Of a stretch of 43,114 bases of DNA, positions 1-6,761 are shown in pieces (the first letter of the stretch is position 1; each line of letters starts with the position of its first letter). Both the position numbers and the translations under genes were made by a program. This DNA comes from an uncultured Pseudomonadota bacterium (GTDB lineage Bacteria > Pseudomonadota > Zetaproteobacteria > Mariprofundales > Mariprofundaceae): positions 1 through 43,114 of the forward strand of contig CAJXLC010000017.1 of the NCBI GenBank assembly GCA_913055645.1. The letters are read 5' to 3'. The notes beneath the pieces were generated by a model that saw only the letters and a list, made by a program, of their open reading frames with translations, had not been told where the DNA came from and did no database searches.

Positions 1-30
1 CTGACTGTCTGAATATCGTGATTTCTTCAT
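1..30 (-). CDS. IS3-family transposase OrfA, first ten codons (partial)
   Basis: The minus strand from 30 to 1 encodes MKKSRYSDSQ, the typical opening of IS3-family (IS407/IS3-like group) OrfA proteins, which carry a helix-turn-helix and are made together with OrfB by programmed frameshifting. An AGGAG sits 7 bases before the ATG. Too little is present to tell whether the transposase is intact. Confidence 0.7.
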   Translation of the reverse strand, partial: MKKSRYSDSQ

Positions 31-102
31 GTAAAATCTCCTGTTTAAATGATAATAGAAAATTCTACTTATGACTCCTGTTACTTTTCGGGGGGATTAC
101 CA
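1..102 (-). mobile_element. End of an IS3-family insertion sequence (continues off the left edge)
   Basis: The minus strand from position 102 begins TGGTAATCCCCCCGAAAAG, a TG-starting, C-run terminus of the kind seen at IS3-family ends. It is followed by a short leader, an AGGAG ribosome site (plus positions 38-42) and an ATG at 30. The integrase gene to the right loses its reading frame content exactly at this boundary. Only the transposase-proximal end is in the window, so the other inverted repeat and the target duplication cannot be seen. The exact end (102, give or take a few bases) is inferred from the junction. Confidence 0.7.
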
Positions 103-1036
103 TACCTTTGTATTGTTTTTTCTTCCGCAAGTTCCTGATGGCGCCTGTGATGCTGTCTGGATGTGAATATGTTGTAAAAACCCTGCCACGTTTCTTTATA
201 CCAATCCTATTAAAAACATCCATAGCCTTTGCACCTAATGGAACAAGCCTAGTTTCATCTTCTTCTCTCTTTTTAGTGTTCTTATTCTTAACTGTCATAA
301 GGCGCTTATCAAAATCTATATCTTCCCAGCATAAACTAAGTAATTCACCACGGCGGCAAGCCGTATAAATTGCCAGTTCAACAAAATACGCAAGTGAACC
401 ATCACCATAACTCGAACACGCTTTTAAAAACTCTTTTTCTATAGATTCGCCTGTTCGTAAATCGGTAAGGATACGACGTTTCCTTTTTGTGTTTGGAATA
501 TCTGCTATCAATGACCGAACAACAATAGGATTGATATGATTCTTGAATACTGCAATTCCCTTCCCATGTGCATAATCCAACACCCTACGAATAATATTTA
601 ATTCTTCTTTGATGGTTGACCTTGAAATGTACTTGTTACCACGTCCTTTATGTTTCCTGCGTATATCAATAAACTCAGTCGCAACCATATTGGATGTAAG
701 TTCTGCAACTTTATTATTAACGAACTTATCAAATTTGTTAATGATATTATCAACCCTGTTTTGTTCTGTTTTAACATAGGTGCATTTGACTGGAATGACT
801 TTATCTCGCCAAAGTAACAAGCAATCTTTAATTGTAGCATTTTGATTATGGGTTGTTAGGTGTTCGTTATCTTTTGCCTTGTTAATTAAGTCTTGTTTAC
901 CTTGTTTGGCTTCTGCTAATGATGCATAAGTACCTGATATACTTTTACCATTATATGTAGTCCGAACACGGTATTTTTTACCACGTTTATAAATACCTTC
1001 AGGCAATCTTTTTGAAACCGTTCTTTCTCTTGCCAT
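65..1036 (-). pseudogene. int: Tyrosine-recombinase integrase of a genomic island, truncated by an IS
   Basis: A phage/island-type tyrosine integrase with an N-terminal arm-binding region, a core-binding SAM-like region in the middle, and the start of the catalytic domain. Box I is visible as TACRRGELL, whose first Arg is the catalytic Arg I. The beta-hairpin region follows, then the frame runs into the IS end after RKKKQYKG. The HxxR box, the second His/Trp and the nucleophilic Tyr are all missing, and the last dozen or so codons are IS DNA. The protein should therefore be inactive. The start at 1036 (MARERTVSK) is preferred over 1075 because it has GAGG eight bases upstream; the 1075 ATG lies inside a repeat with no ribosome site. 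It sits about 260 bp from a tRNA-fMet 3' end, the probable attachment site. Confidence 0.85.
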
Positions 1037-1182
1037 TGACCATTCCTCACTCTTTATATCACTTTCATTGACCATTTTCGGTTTTTTACACTATTTTACA
1101 GAACCCTTAGTGTAGTAACGCCTCGTAGGGAATAATGGTCAATAGAAGGTCAATGGTCAATGAAAAACCGAAAATGGTCAAT
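1035..1182. repeat. Six copies of GGTCAAT(G) around the integrase start
   Basis: The heptamer GGTCAAT occurs on the plus strand at 1137-1143, 1148-1154, 1155-1161 and 1176-1182. It occurs on the minus strand at 1035-1041 and 1067-1073. The 1035 copy overlaps the ribosome-site-to-start interval of int. Such clusters next to an integrase are typical of arm-type recombinase sites or of a repressor operator. Which protein binds is not visible. Confidence 0.6.
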
Positions 1183-1183
1183 G
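1066..1183. repeat. Perfect 21-bp inverted repeat flanking the integrase upstream region
   Basis: Positions 1066-1086 and 1163-1183 are exact reverse complements over 21 bp, separated by 76 bp. Each arm contains one GGTCAATG box next to an AAAACCG tract. The intervening DNA holds three of the plus-strand boxes' spacing context and probably the int promoter. This may be a paired operator or an integration-complex arm region. Confidence 0.7.
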
Positions 1184-1259
1184 TAATCTTAAACTTTACA
1201 CTCCTTACAAAATAAAGGTGATATGCCTTATATATCAATATGTTATTGTCAATATAAGG

Positions 1260-1289
1260 TTGACATACGCTTATATAAAAGGCTATATT
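1260..1289 (+). promoter_or_regulatory. Sigma-70-like promoter pointing into the attachment site
   Basis: TTGACA (1260-1265) and TATATT (1284-1289) are separated by 18 bp. Transcription would start near 1296, at the first base of the tRNA-derived segment, and run rightwards to the terminator at 1347-1382. It is overlapped by a CCTTATAT/ATATAAGG inverted repeat just upstream. In an excised circle it would instead read across the attachment site into the other island end. Confidence 0.4.
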
Positions 1290-1295
1290 TAATTA

Positions 1296-1340
1296 CTCAT
1301 AACCCGAAGGTCGTAGGTTCAAGTCCTGCCCCCGCAACCA
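1296..1340 (+). other. 3' half of a tRNA-fMet gene: island attachment site
   Basis: The sequence from CTCATAACCCGAAGG to CCGCAACCA matches the anticodon arm (CAT at 1298-1300), variable loop, T arm (GGTTCAAG) and acceptor end of initiator tRNA, including the encoded CCA. The 5' half is absent: the upstream DNA is an AT-rich non-tRNA sequence. This is the usual footprint of integration into a tRNA 3' end, in which the intact tRNA is rebuilt at the other island end, here off the left edge. Confidence 0.85.
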
Positions 1341-1346
1341 AACAAT

Positions 1347-1382
1347 AAAAGGGTTCGTAGTTTTTGCTACGAGCCCTTTTTC
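1347..1382 (+). terminator. Intrinsic terminator of the original tRNA-fMet unit
   Basis: An 11-bp stem (AGGGTTCGTAG at 1350-1360 with CTACGAGCCCT at 1367-1377, one G-T pair) has a 6-base loop and is followed by a T-run. It lies 10 bp after the tRNA CCA, so it is the native tRNA terminator. It marks the DNA to the right as chromosome rather than island. Confidence 0.8.
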
Positions 1383-1471
1383 TTTTCATTTCTCTTAACA
1401 CTACAAACCTATAAATTTGTCGCACATTCATGCTACCCATGCAGTCTAAGTATATGTTATAGTTTGGATTC

Positions 1472-2152
1472 ATGAATAACGATTCATCCTATTCGGTTCT
1501 GCTTCTTGAAGATGAGAAGCCAACACGCCAACACCTTGTTAGCGTGATTGAAAGAACACCACAACTCAAACTATTTGCTGAAACATCAAATTGCGCCGAG
1601 GCAAAAGCCGCATTGATGCTTGGAAAGCCAGATGTTCTTGTTGCCGACATTAATTTGCCCGATGGTTGCGGCATTGATGTGATTGATTATGCGTTCAACA
1701 AATACTCAAGCTTAGAAGCCATGGTTCTTACAGTGTGTGGTGATGAAGAACATGTCGTCAACGCACTTGAGGCTGGTGCAACGGGTTACCTACTCAAAGA
1801 ACAAGCTCTTGAGGGCATTGGCGATGCTATTCTTGCACTGCTACGTGGTGAAACTGCTATTAGCCCCAAGGTGGCACGATTCCTTCTCAAACGCTTCAAA
1901 AAAGTACCGCCCAAGATAGATATTCATCATATTTCCAATAAAACCGAAAATGATTTTTCTCTTACCTCACGTGAACATGAAGTCCTAGAAATGATTTCAA
2001 AAGGCTACCGCTATAACGAAATAGCCGACTCTTTAGGTATTTCTACCAACACAATTCGTGCCCATATCCGTAACATTTACCGCAAAATGGCTGTTAAATC
2101 GCGCTCTGAAGCTGTTTTTGAGGCCACAAAAGCAGGACTTATTTCTTTATAG
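1472..2152 (+). CDS. NarL/FixJ-family response regulator (receiver plus LuxR-type HTH)
   Basis: A 226-residue two-component response regulator. The receiver spans about residues 8-125, with acidic pocket E13-D14, phospho-acceptor D59 (VADINLP), switch Thr87 and conserved Lys109 (YLLKEQ). A LuxR-type helix-turn-helix follows at about 162-222 (LTSREHEVLEMISKGY ... IADSLGISTNTIRAHIRNIY). Phosphorylation is expected to allow dimer formation and DNA binding. No histidine kinase gene is adjacent, so it is an orphan here and its signal and targets are unknown. It lies between the tRNA terminator and the convergent helicase gene, whose stop codon is 12 bp away. The family assignment is firm; the physiological role is not inferable. 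Confidence 0.9.
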   Translation: MNNDSSYSVLLLEDEKPTRQHLVSVIERTPQLKLFAETSNCAEAKAALMLGKPDVLVADINLPDGCGIDVIDYAFNKYSSLEAMVLTVCGDEEHVVNALEAGATGYLLKEQALEGIGDAILALLRGETAISPKVARFLLKRFKKVPPKIDIHHISNKTENDFSLTSREHEVLEMISKGYRYNEIADSLGISTNTIRAHIRNIYRKMAVKSRSEAVFEATKAGLISL

Positions 2153-2164
2153 GAGAGGCAAGGT

Positions 2165-4135
2165 TTATTGTAAATCCTTCTGCTTGGCTTGTTCAGCAAT
2201 CGCCTTAAACATCGCCATCGCATCATCGACTTCTTCTTTTGCCTCTTCTGAATTCAAATCTTTATCCACCCAACGTAATACAGATTGATCGGGCTCTTTT
2301 AAAAACAATGATGGCGTAGTTTTTTCTTTCACACCATATCGTGAACGAACACGCACATAAGCCATGGTTAGGCGATAGCGTGCCCGTGTCATCGCTACAT
2401 ACATCAAACGCCGTTCTTCTTCCAAACGCTTCTCTTCTAAGGCATTTTTATGTGGGAAAAGCCCATCTTCGACACCAATAATATACACATGATCAAATTC
2501 CAAGCCTTTAGCAGCATGCACAGTCATCAAGCGCACCTGACCTTCGGGGTCATCATCATCCTGATTGGATGCCAAAAACACGTGTTGCAAGAAACTTGTT
2601 AAATCACCACCATCTTCACGGTGACGTAACCACCAGCGGCGTAGCTCCATCACATTATTCATACGTCGTTCGGCTTCATCTTCATCGGCGGCTTCAGCTC
2701 GAATCGCTGCTTCCAACTGTGTACGTTCAAGCAGTGCATCAAAAGCATCATCAGGCTCACCATGAATTAAAAGGTGCTCAATACCTGTCACCATCTCACC
2801 AAACTCACGCAAGGTATGACTCAAACGATGCTCCAACTCATCATGCAAACATGCTTCAAGCAACGAACACTTATGCTGATGGGCAAATTCGCCCAATAAA
2901 CCCAAGGCCTTCGCACCTACCCCACGACGCGGTCTTGCAACAGCACGCATAAATGCCAAATCATCGGCAGGATTTGCCATCAAACGCAAATACGCCAAGG
3001 TATCTTGAATTTCCGCCCTATCAAAAAAAGATAAACCACCGCTCACATGATAAGGAATACCTGCTTCTCGCAAGGCTATTTCAATAGGGCGAGATAAAAA
3101 CGAAGCGCGATACAAGATGCAAAAGTCATCCCAGCCTTTGGCTTCGGCAGTTGCACGGCGTGCTTTAATATCAGCTGCCACACGATGCCCTTCTTCATCA
3201 CCATTGGGTGATTCCCAGATTCGGACAGCTTTTCCCTGCCCCAAGTTTGAACGTAATGTTTTGCCCAAGCGTTCGCCATTATTGGCAATCAAGGTATTGG
3301 CTGCTGCTAAAATCGAATTGGTTGAACGGTAATTCTCTTCCAGTCTCACCGTATGCAAGGTGGGGAAATCCTGCTCAAGTTGAAATAGGTTTTTTACCTC
3401 AGCACCACGCCAGCCATAAATCGACTGATCATCATCACCCACAACCGTTAAATTACCCTTTGCTTCAGTAAGCAAACCAATAAATTCATACTGTACACGA
3501 CTCGAATCTTGGTATTCATCCACCAAAAGATGTCTACAACGTGCTTGCCATAAAGCTTGCACATCACGATGCTCTGAAAGTAAGCGAATCGGTAAAATCA
3601 TCAAATCATCAAAATCCACCGCATTCATACGCGTTAACAAAGCATCATAAGCTTCGCGCACCACGGACAACTGATTTTCAGCAGCATCCAACAAGCCATT
3701 TTTCAACAATGACACACGCCCCAACAAACGTTCCACCTGATCGCTATCACTGGGCAGTTTCATATCAGATAATACTGAACGCATGGCAGATTTTTGTTCT
3801 GAAATAGAAAAAATCGACACATTACTTTTACGCTCCAAAAGAGCGGCGTGCTCACGCAACATAGCTAAACCCAACGCATGAAAGGTACAAATACGCAATG
3901 TTTTGGCTGTATCGCCCAAACGATTAAACAAACGCTCACGCATTTCTTTCGCAGCTTTGTTGGTAAATGTTACCGCAGTAATCGCATCATGCGGCACATC
4001 CCGCTCAATCAATGCTGCAATACGCTCCGTAATCACGCGTGTTTTACCCGAACCTGCGCCTGCTAAAACCAGCATCGGACCGCCACGGTAAAAGACAGCT
4101 TCATATTGTGCTTGGTTAAGTTGGTTATCAGACAT
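2165..4135 (-). CDS. UvrD/Rep/PcrA-type superfamily 1 DNA helicase
   Basis: A 656-residue 3'-to-5' SF1A helicase. Walker A is GAGSGKT (about 26-32), Walker B/motif II is DEYQD (206-210) and motif III is GDDDQSIYGWRG (233-244). Motif V is TVHAAKGLEFDHVYI and motif VI is VAMTRARYRL near the C-terminus. Length and motif spelling suit Rep or UvrD; it lacks a long C-terminal extension, which favours Rep or a short UvrD. The enzyme unwinds DNA in repair or restarts stalled forks. The start at MSDNQLNQAQ (4135) is chosen because the family begins just before the Q-motif; longer versions add 47 non-conserved residues running into the divergent mutase gene. The last residues (KQKDLQ) end 12 bp from the response regulator. 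Confidence 0.93.
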   Translation of the reverse strand: MSDNQLNQAQYEAVFYRGGPMLVLAGAGSGKTRVITERIAALIERDVPHDAITAVTFTNKAAKEMRERLFNRLGDTAKTLRICTFHALGLAMLREHAALLERKSNVSIFSISEQKSAMRSVLSDMKLPSDSDQVERLLGRVSLLKNGLLDAAENQLSVVREAYDALLTRMNAVDFDDLMILPIRLLSEHRDVQALWQARCRHLLVDEYQDSSRVQYEFIGLLTEAKGNLTVVGDDDQSIYGWRGAEVKNLFQLEQDFPTLHTVRLEENYRSTNSILAAANTLIANNGERLGKTLRSNLGQGKAVRIWESPNGDEEGHRVAADIKARRATAEAKGWDDFCILYRASFLSRPIEIALREAGIPYHVSGGLSFFDRAEIQDTLAYLRLMANPADDLAFMRAVARPRRGVGAKALGLLGEFAHQHKCSLLEACLHDELEHRLSHTLREFGEMVTGIEHLLIHGEPDDAFDALLERTQLEAAIRAEAADEDEAERRMNNVMELRRWWLRHREDGGDLTSFLQHVFLASNQDDDDPEGQVRLMTVHAAKGLEFDHVYIIGVEDGLFPHKNALEEKRLEEERRLMYVAMTRARYRLTMAYVRVRSRYGVKEKTTPSLFLKEPDQSVLRWVDKDLNSEEAKEEVDDAMAMFKAIAEQAKQKDLQ

Positions 4136-4193
4136 GGCGGCAGCATAAACAGAGGCTTTCTTATCGCAAGCATAGCTTTTATGCTTCGTTCCA

Positions 4194-5594
4194 ATGACCC
4201 TAAATTCAGAACATGATTTCCCCCACCACGTATTCCGCGAATATGATATTCGTGGTAATGCTGAAAGTGAAATCAATGAAGAGCTAGCTTACCGTTTAGG
4301 CAAAGCCTTTGCTGCTATATTGCCCGAGCACGATCATCGTGCTGTGAGCGTCGCCCGTGATGTACGCCTTTCAGGTGAAAGGTTACAGACCGCTGTCATG
4401 CGTGGTTTAAATGATGCAGGGAAAGATGTGATTGACCTTGGCACCATTCCGACTCCACTCGCCTATTATTCTGTTTTTCACTTGGACACTGCAGGCTGTA
4501 TAATGGTGACTGCCAGTCATAACCCTAGCAAAGACAATGGATTTAAACTGATGAAAGGTCAGAAAAGCCTGCATGGGCAAGATATTCAACAGCTTAAGTG
4601 CCTTATTCAGCAAGATTTAGAACCCTCTGATATACATGGCACAATCACAACATATAATATTCAAAGTGATTATGAGGATTTTGTCGTTACAGACTGCCCT
4701 CTTTCCAATCTTTTATCACATCCATTACGGGTTGTCATTGATGCGGGCAATGGCCCTTCTGGTATCATTGCAGCACCACTGTATCGTAGGATGGGTTGTG
4801 AAGTCTTTGAGCTCTATTGCCAACCCGATGGCACATTCCCCAACCATCACCCCGATCCAACCATTGAAGAAAATATGCACGACCTTGCTGAAAAAGTTTG
4901 TTCAACTCATAGCGACCTTGGCATTGCCTTTGATGGCGATGGTGATCGCATTGGAATTGTGGATGAGTATGGCAATATGATATGGGCTGATATGCTACTT
5001 CTTTTGCTCGCACGCCACTTATTAAAAGAGCATTCGAATGCCACTATTATTTCTGAAATAAAGTCATCCCAACAGCTATATTCAGGCATCCATAAAGCGG
5101 GCGGGAAAGCCATTATGTGGCGTACCGGACACTCACTCATGAAAGCCAAAATGAAAGAAACAGGTGCATTATTGGCTGGTGAGATGTCTGGACATATATT
5201 TTTTGCAGATCGCTTTTATGGGTTTGATGATGCGGTATATGCAGGGGCTAGGGTTATGCAAATTTTAGCAGAAAGCAATCAACCCATTTCAGCATTCTTT
5301 GATGATATTCCACACACAGAAATTACGCCCGAAATACGCATTTTATGCCCAGATAAATATAAATTTCAGTGTGTTGACGATGCCATCAAACACTTTTCAA
5401 CGCTGGATTATAAGATTATTGATATTGATGGCATGCGCATTGAATTTGGCGATGCTTGGGGGCTTTTACGTGCATCGAACACCCAGCCCGCTGTCGTATT
5501 GCGTTTTGAAGCTCCCAATAAAATACGTTTAAATGAAATACAAACCATGATTGAAGGTTGGTTGCGTACCTATATAGAAACCTGTCAGACTTAG
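4194..5594 (+). CDS. algC: Phosphomannomutase/phosphoglucomutase (AlgC-type)
   Basis: A 466-residue alpha-D-phosphohexomutase that interconverts 1- and 6-phosphates of mannose or glucose via a phosphoserine. Seen in order: the N-terminal signature FREYDIRG, the phosphoserine loop TASHNP (Ser108), the metal-binding loop DGDGDR (247-252), the sugar-binding loop GEMSGH (329-334) and a C-terminal phosphate-binding region (RASNTQPAVVLRFEA). The length matches AlgC/ManB. It feeds GDP-mannose and UDP-glucose precursors to polysaccharide and lipopolysaccharide synthesis, and could supply the surface-polysaccharide genes at the right end of the window. It is divergent from the helicase with 58 bp between starts. 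The ribosome site is weak. Confidence 0.93.
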   Translation: MTLNSEHDFPHHVFREYDIRGNAESEINEELAYRLGKAFAAILPEHDHRAVSVARDVRLSGERLQTAVMRGLNDAGKDVIDLGTIPTPLAYYSVFHLDTAGCIMVTASHNPSKDNGFKLMKGQKSLHGQDIQQLKCLIQQDLEPSDIHGTITTYNIQSDYEDFVVTDCPLSNLLSHPLRVVIDAGNGPSGIIAAPLYRRMGCEVFELYCQPDGTFPNHHPDPTIEENMHDLAEKVCSTHSDLGIAFDGDGDRIGIVDEYGNMIWADMLLLLLARHLLKEHSNATIISEIKSSQQLYSGIHKAGGKAIMWRTGHSLMKAKMKETGALLAGEMSGHIFFADRFYGFDDAVYAGARVMQILAESNQPISAFFDDIPHTEITPEIRILCPDKYKFQCVDDAIKHFSTLDYKIIDIDGMRIEFGDAWGLLRASNTQPAVVLRFEAPNKIRLNEIQTMIEGWLRTYIETCQT

Positions 5595-5619
5595 GCTGAT
5601 TAACGCTATTTGACACAAT

Positions 5620-5700
5620 GGGTCATCTTGAGCGAAGTCGAAAGATCTTTGTTCTCAATGTGTTATGAAACAGATCTCTCCGCTTCGGCCGAGATAACAT
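5620..5700. repeat. REP/MITE-like imperfect inverted repeat between convergent genes
   Basis: The left arm (5620-5648) runs from GGGTCATCTTGAGCGAAG to an AGATCT end. The right arm (5672-5700) is its imperfect reverse complement, starting AGATCTCTCCGCTTCGGCC and ending in TAACAT. The arms are separated by 23 bp. The AGATCT ends and GCGAAGTCGAAAG core resemble widespread REP-like palindromes. It sits between the convergent algC and fliT-like genes and could act as a two-way terminator. Confidence 0.6.
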
Positions 5701-5738
5701 CATTCATTATCAATTCCCCAACAAAAAACAGCTTTAAT

Positions 5739-6077
5739 TCATGATGATGTTTGCAAATTATTTTCTGCAAATTCAGACATATCGCGTACTTTATTCAAAC
5801 CTTTTTCCACATATTGCAAATTTTCCTGCACCCTCTGCATATGTTGGTTTAGCTGCCGCATAACACGTCGATGTTGCAGAGATAACTGCATTAAATCATT
5901 TTGTGTGTGCCGCTCTACCACACCCTGCCCTAAATGGCTGCGCAACGTATCAGATGCTTGATCCAACAACGCTTGGCTTTTCGGTAGCTTTTCCCATTTT
6001 TTAGACTCAATATTCTCTTGAAGCTGGGTAAGCGCATGGCGATACATTTGTATCGCCATGTTTAAATCATCTTGCAT
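5739..6077 (-). CDS. FliT-like flagellar protein (probable filament-cap chaperone)
   Basis: A 112-residue, almost wholly helical and charged protein with long heptad-like stretches (MYRHALTQLQENIESKKW ... LQHRRVMRQLNQHMQRV). The sequence itself carries no catalytic motif. Position is the main evidence: it begins inside the last codons of fliS (11-bp overlap), exactly where fliT lies in many flagellar clusters. Size and helical character match FliT chaperones, which bind FliD and sometimes the master regulator. An unnamed flagellar helical protein is the alternative. It ends the filament gene run before a REP-like repeat. Confidence 0.55.
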   Translation of the reverse strand: MQDDLNMAIQMYRHALTQLQENIESKKWEKLPKSQALLDQASDTLRSHLGQGVVERHTQNDLMQLSLQHRRVMRQLNQHMQRVQENLQYVEKGLNKVRDMSEFAENNLQTSS

Positions 6078-6516
6078 AAGCCATAGCCATTTGTGGCACT
6101 ACCTGTGCAGCTTTGGTTGCTGCAGGCTTATGTTGTAGTTGGACTGGTGTTTGACGATCTGGCGACAGCCCTTCCCACCCTTCACGCAGCGTTAATACCA
6201 ACTGCATCACTTCTACCACAGCATCGGTGGAACATGAACACATACCTTCATTTAAACGACGCATCATATAAGCGTAAAGACTGGCTAAGTCATAGGCAAC
6301 ATCGCCTCCAAGTTCAATATTTAAACTGCTCGAAAGCTCAATCAAGGCTTCAACAGCACGCCCCGTATGATCGGCTTCAGCTGCTAAATCTCCGCCCTCA
6401 ATTGCATGTTGTGCACGTCCAAGTGCTTTATACAGTGCATCATAACTTAATATAACAAGCCCCAATGGACTTGCTGTGTTTACATGATTTCCTTGATATG
6501 CCTTATAACCACCCAT
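6067..6516 (-). CDS. fliS: Flagellin export chaperone FliS
   Basis: A 149-residue FliS. The N-terminus GGYKAYQGNHVNTASPLGLVILSYDALYKALGRA is the recognisable FliS opening (YxxxxVxTASPxxLVxMLYDG pattern). It is followed by the four-helix bundle with RAxxALxEL and YMMRRLNEG. FliS binds the C-terminus of flagellin in the cytoplasm to stop premature polymerisation and hand it to the export gate. The C-terminal 30 residues (Q/P/A rich, to YAR) extend beyond the usual 125-135 residue fold. GGAGG lies 6 bp upstream of the ATG. It follows fliD after a 245-bp gap in which I see no other gene. Confidence 0.92.
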   Translation of the reverse strand: MGGYKAYQGNHVNTASPLGLVILSYDALYKALGRAQHAIEGGDLAAEADHTGRAVEALIELSSSLNIELGGDVAYDLASLYAYMMRRLNEGMCSCSTDAVVEVMQLVLTLREGWEGLSPDRQTPVQLQHKPAATKAAQVVPQMAMAYAR

Positions 6517-6737
6517 AACTGCCTCCTTGCTTTTCTTTGCTGCGGTAGCGCATTCCTCGCACTACTTCTATGACCCTTATATCTATCGCAAAAAAAGTCG
6601 CCGACTAAAGTAAAAATTGAAAAAAATATTCATCATCGAAGTCTTCTTTACATGCGTAATCATAACAATCAATAACCCGACACATATCGCATATATCATC
6701 AGAAAATAACTTAGAAATGAACTAAGCAAGCTACCTA

Positions 6738-6756
6738 AAGTTTTTTAGAAAAACTT
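6738..6756 (-). terminator. Weak hairpin after fliD
   Basis: AAGTTTTT and AAAAACTT (8 bp each) with a 3-base loop lie just beyond the fliD stop codon. The stem is all A/T apart from one G-C pair. It is a possible weak terminator or mRNA-end structure between fliD and fliS. Confidence 0.35.
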
Positions 6757-6761
6757 AATTA

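Noticed and set aside
1254-1340. Complete tRNA-fMet gene
   Set aside because: Only the anticodon arm onward matches. The D arm and 5' acceptor strand are absent, so it is a 3' fragment.
4135-4276. Extended N-terminus of the UvrD/Rep helicase
   Set aside because: The extra 47 residues are not helicase-like and run into the divergent mutase gene.
6596-6606. AGTCGCCGACT palindrome with T-run as fliD terminator or sigma-28 -10 region
   Set aside because: The stem is too short to fold, and no TAAA lies at the right distance.
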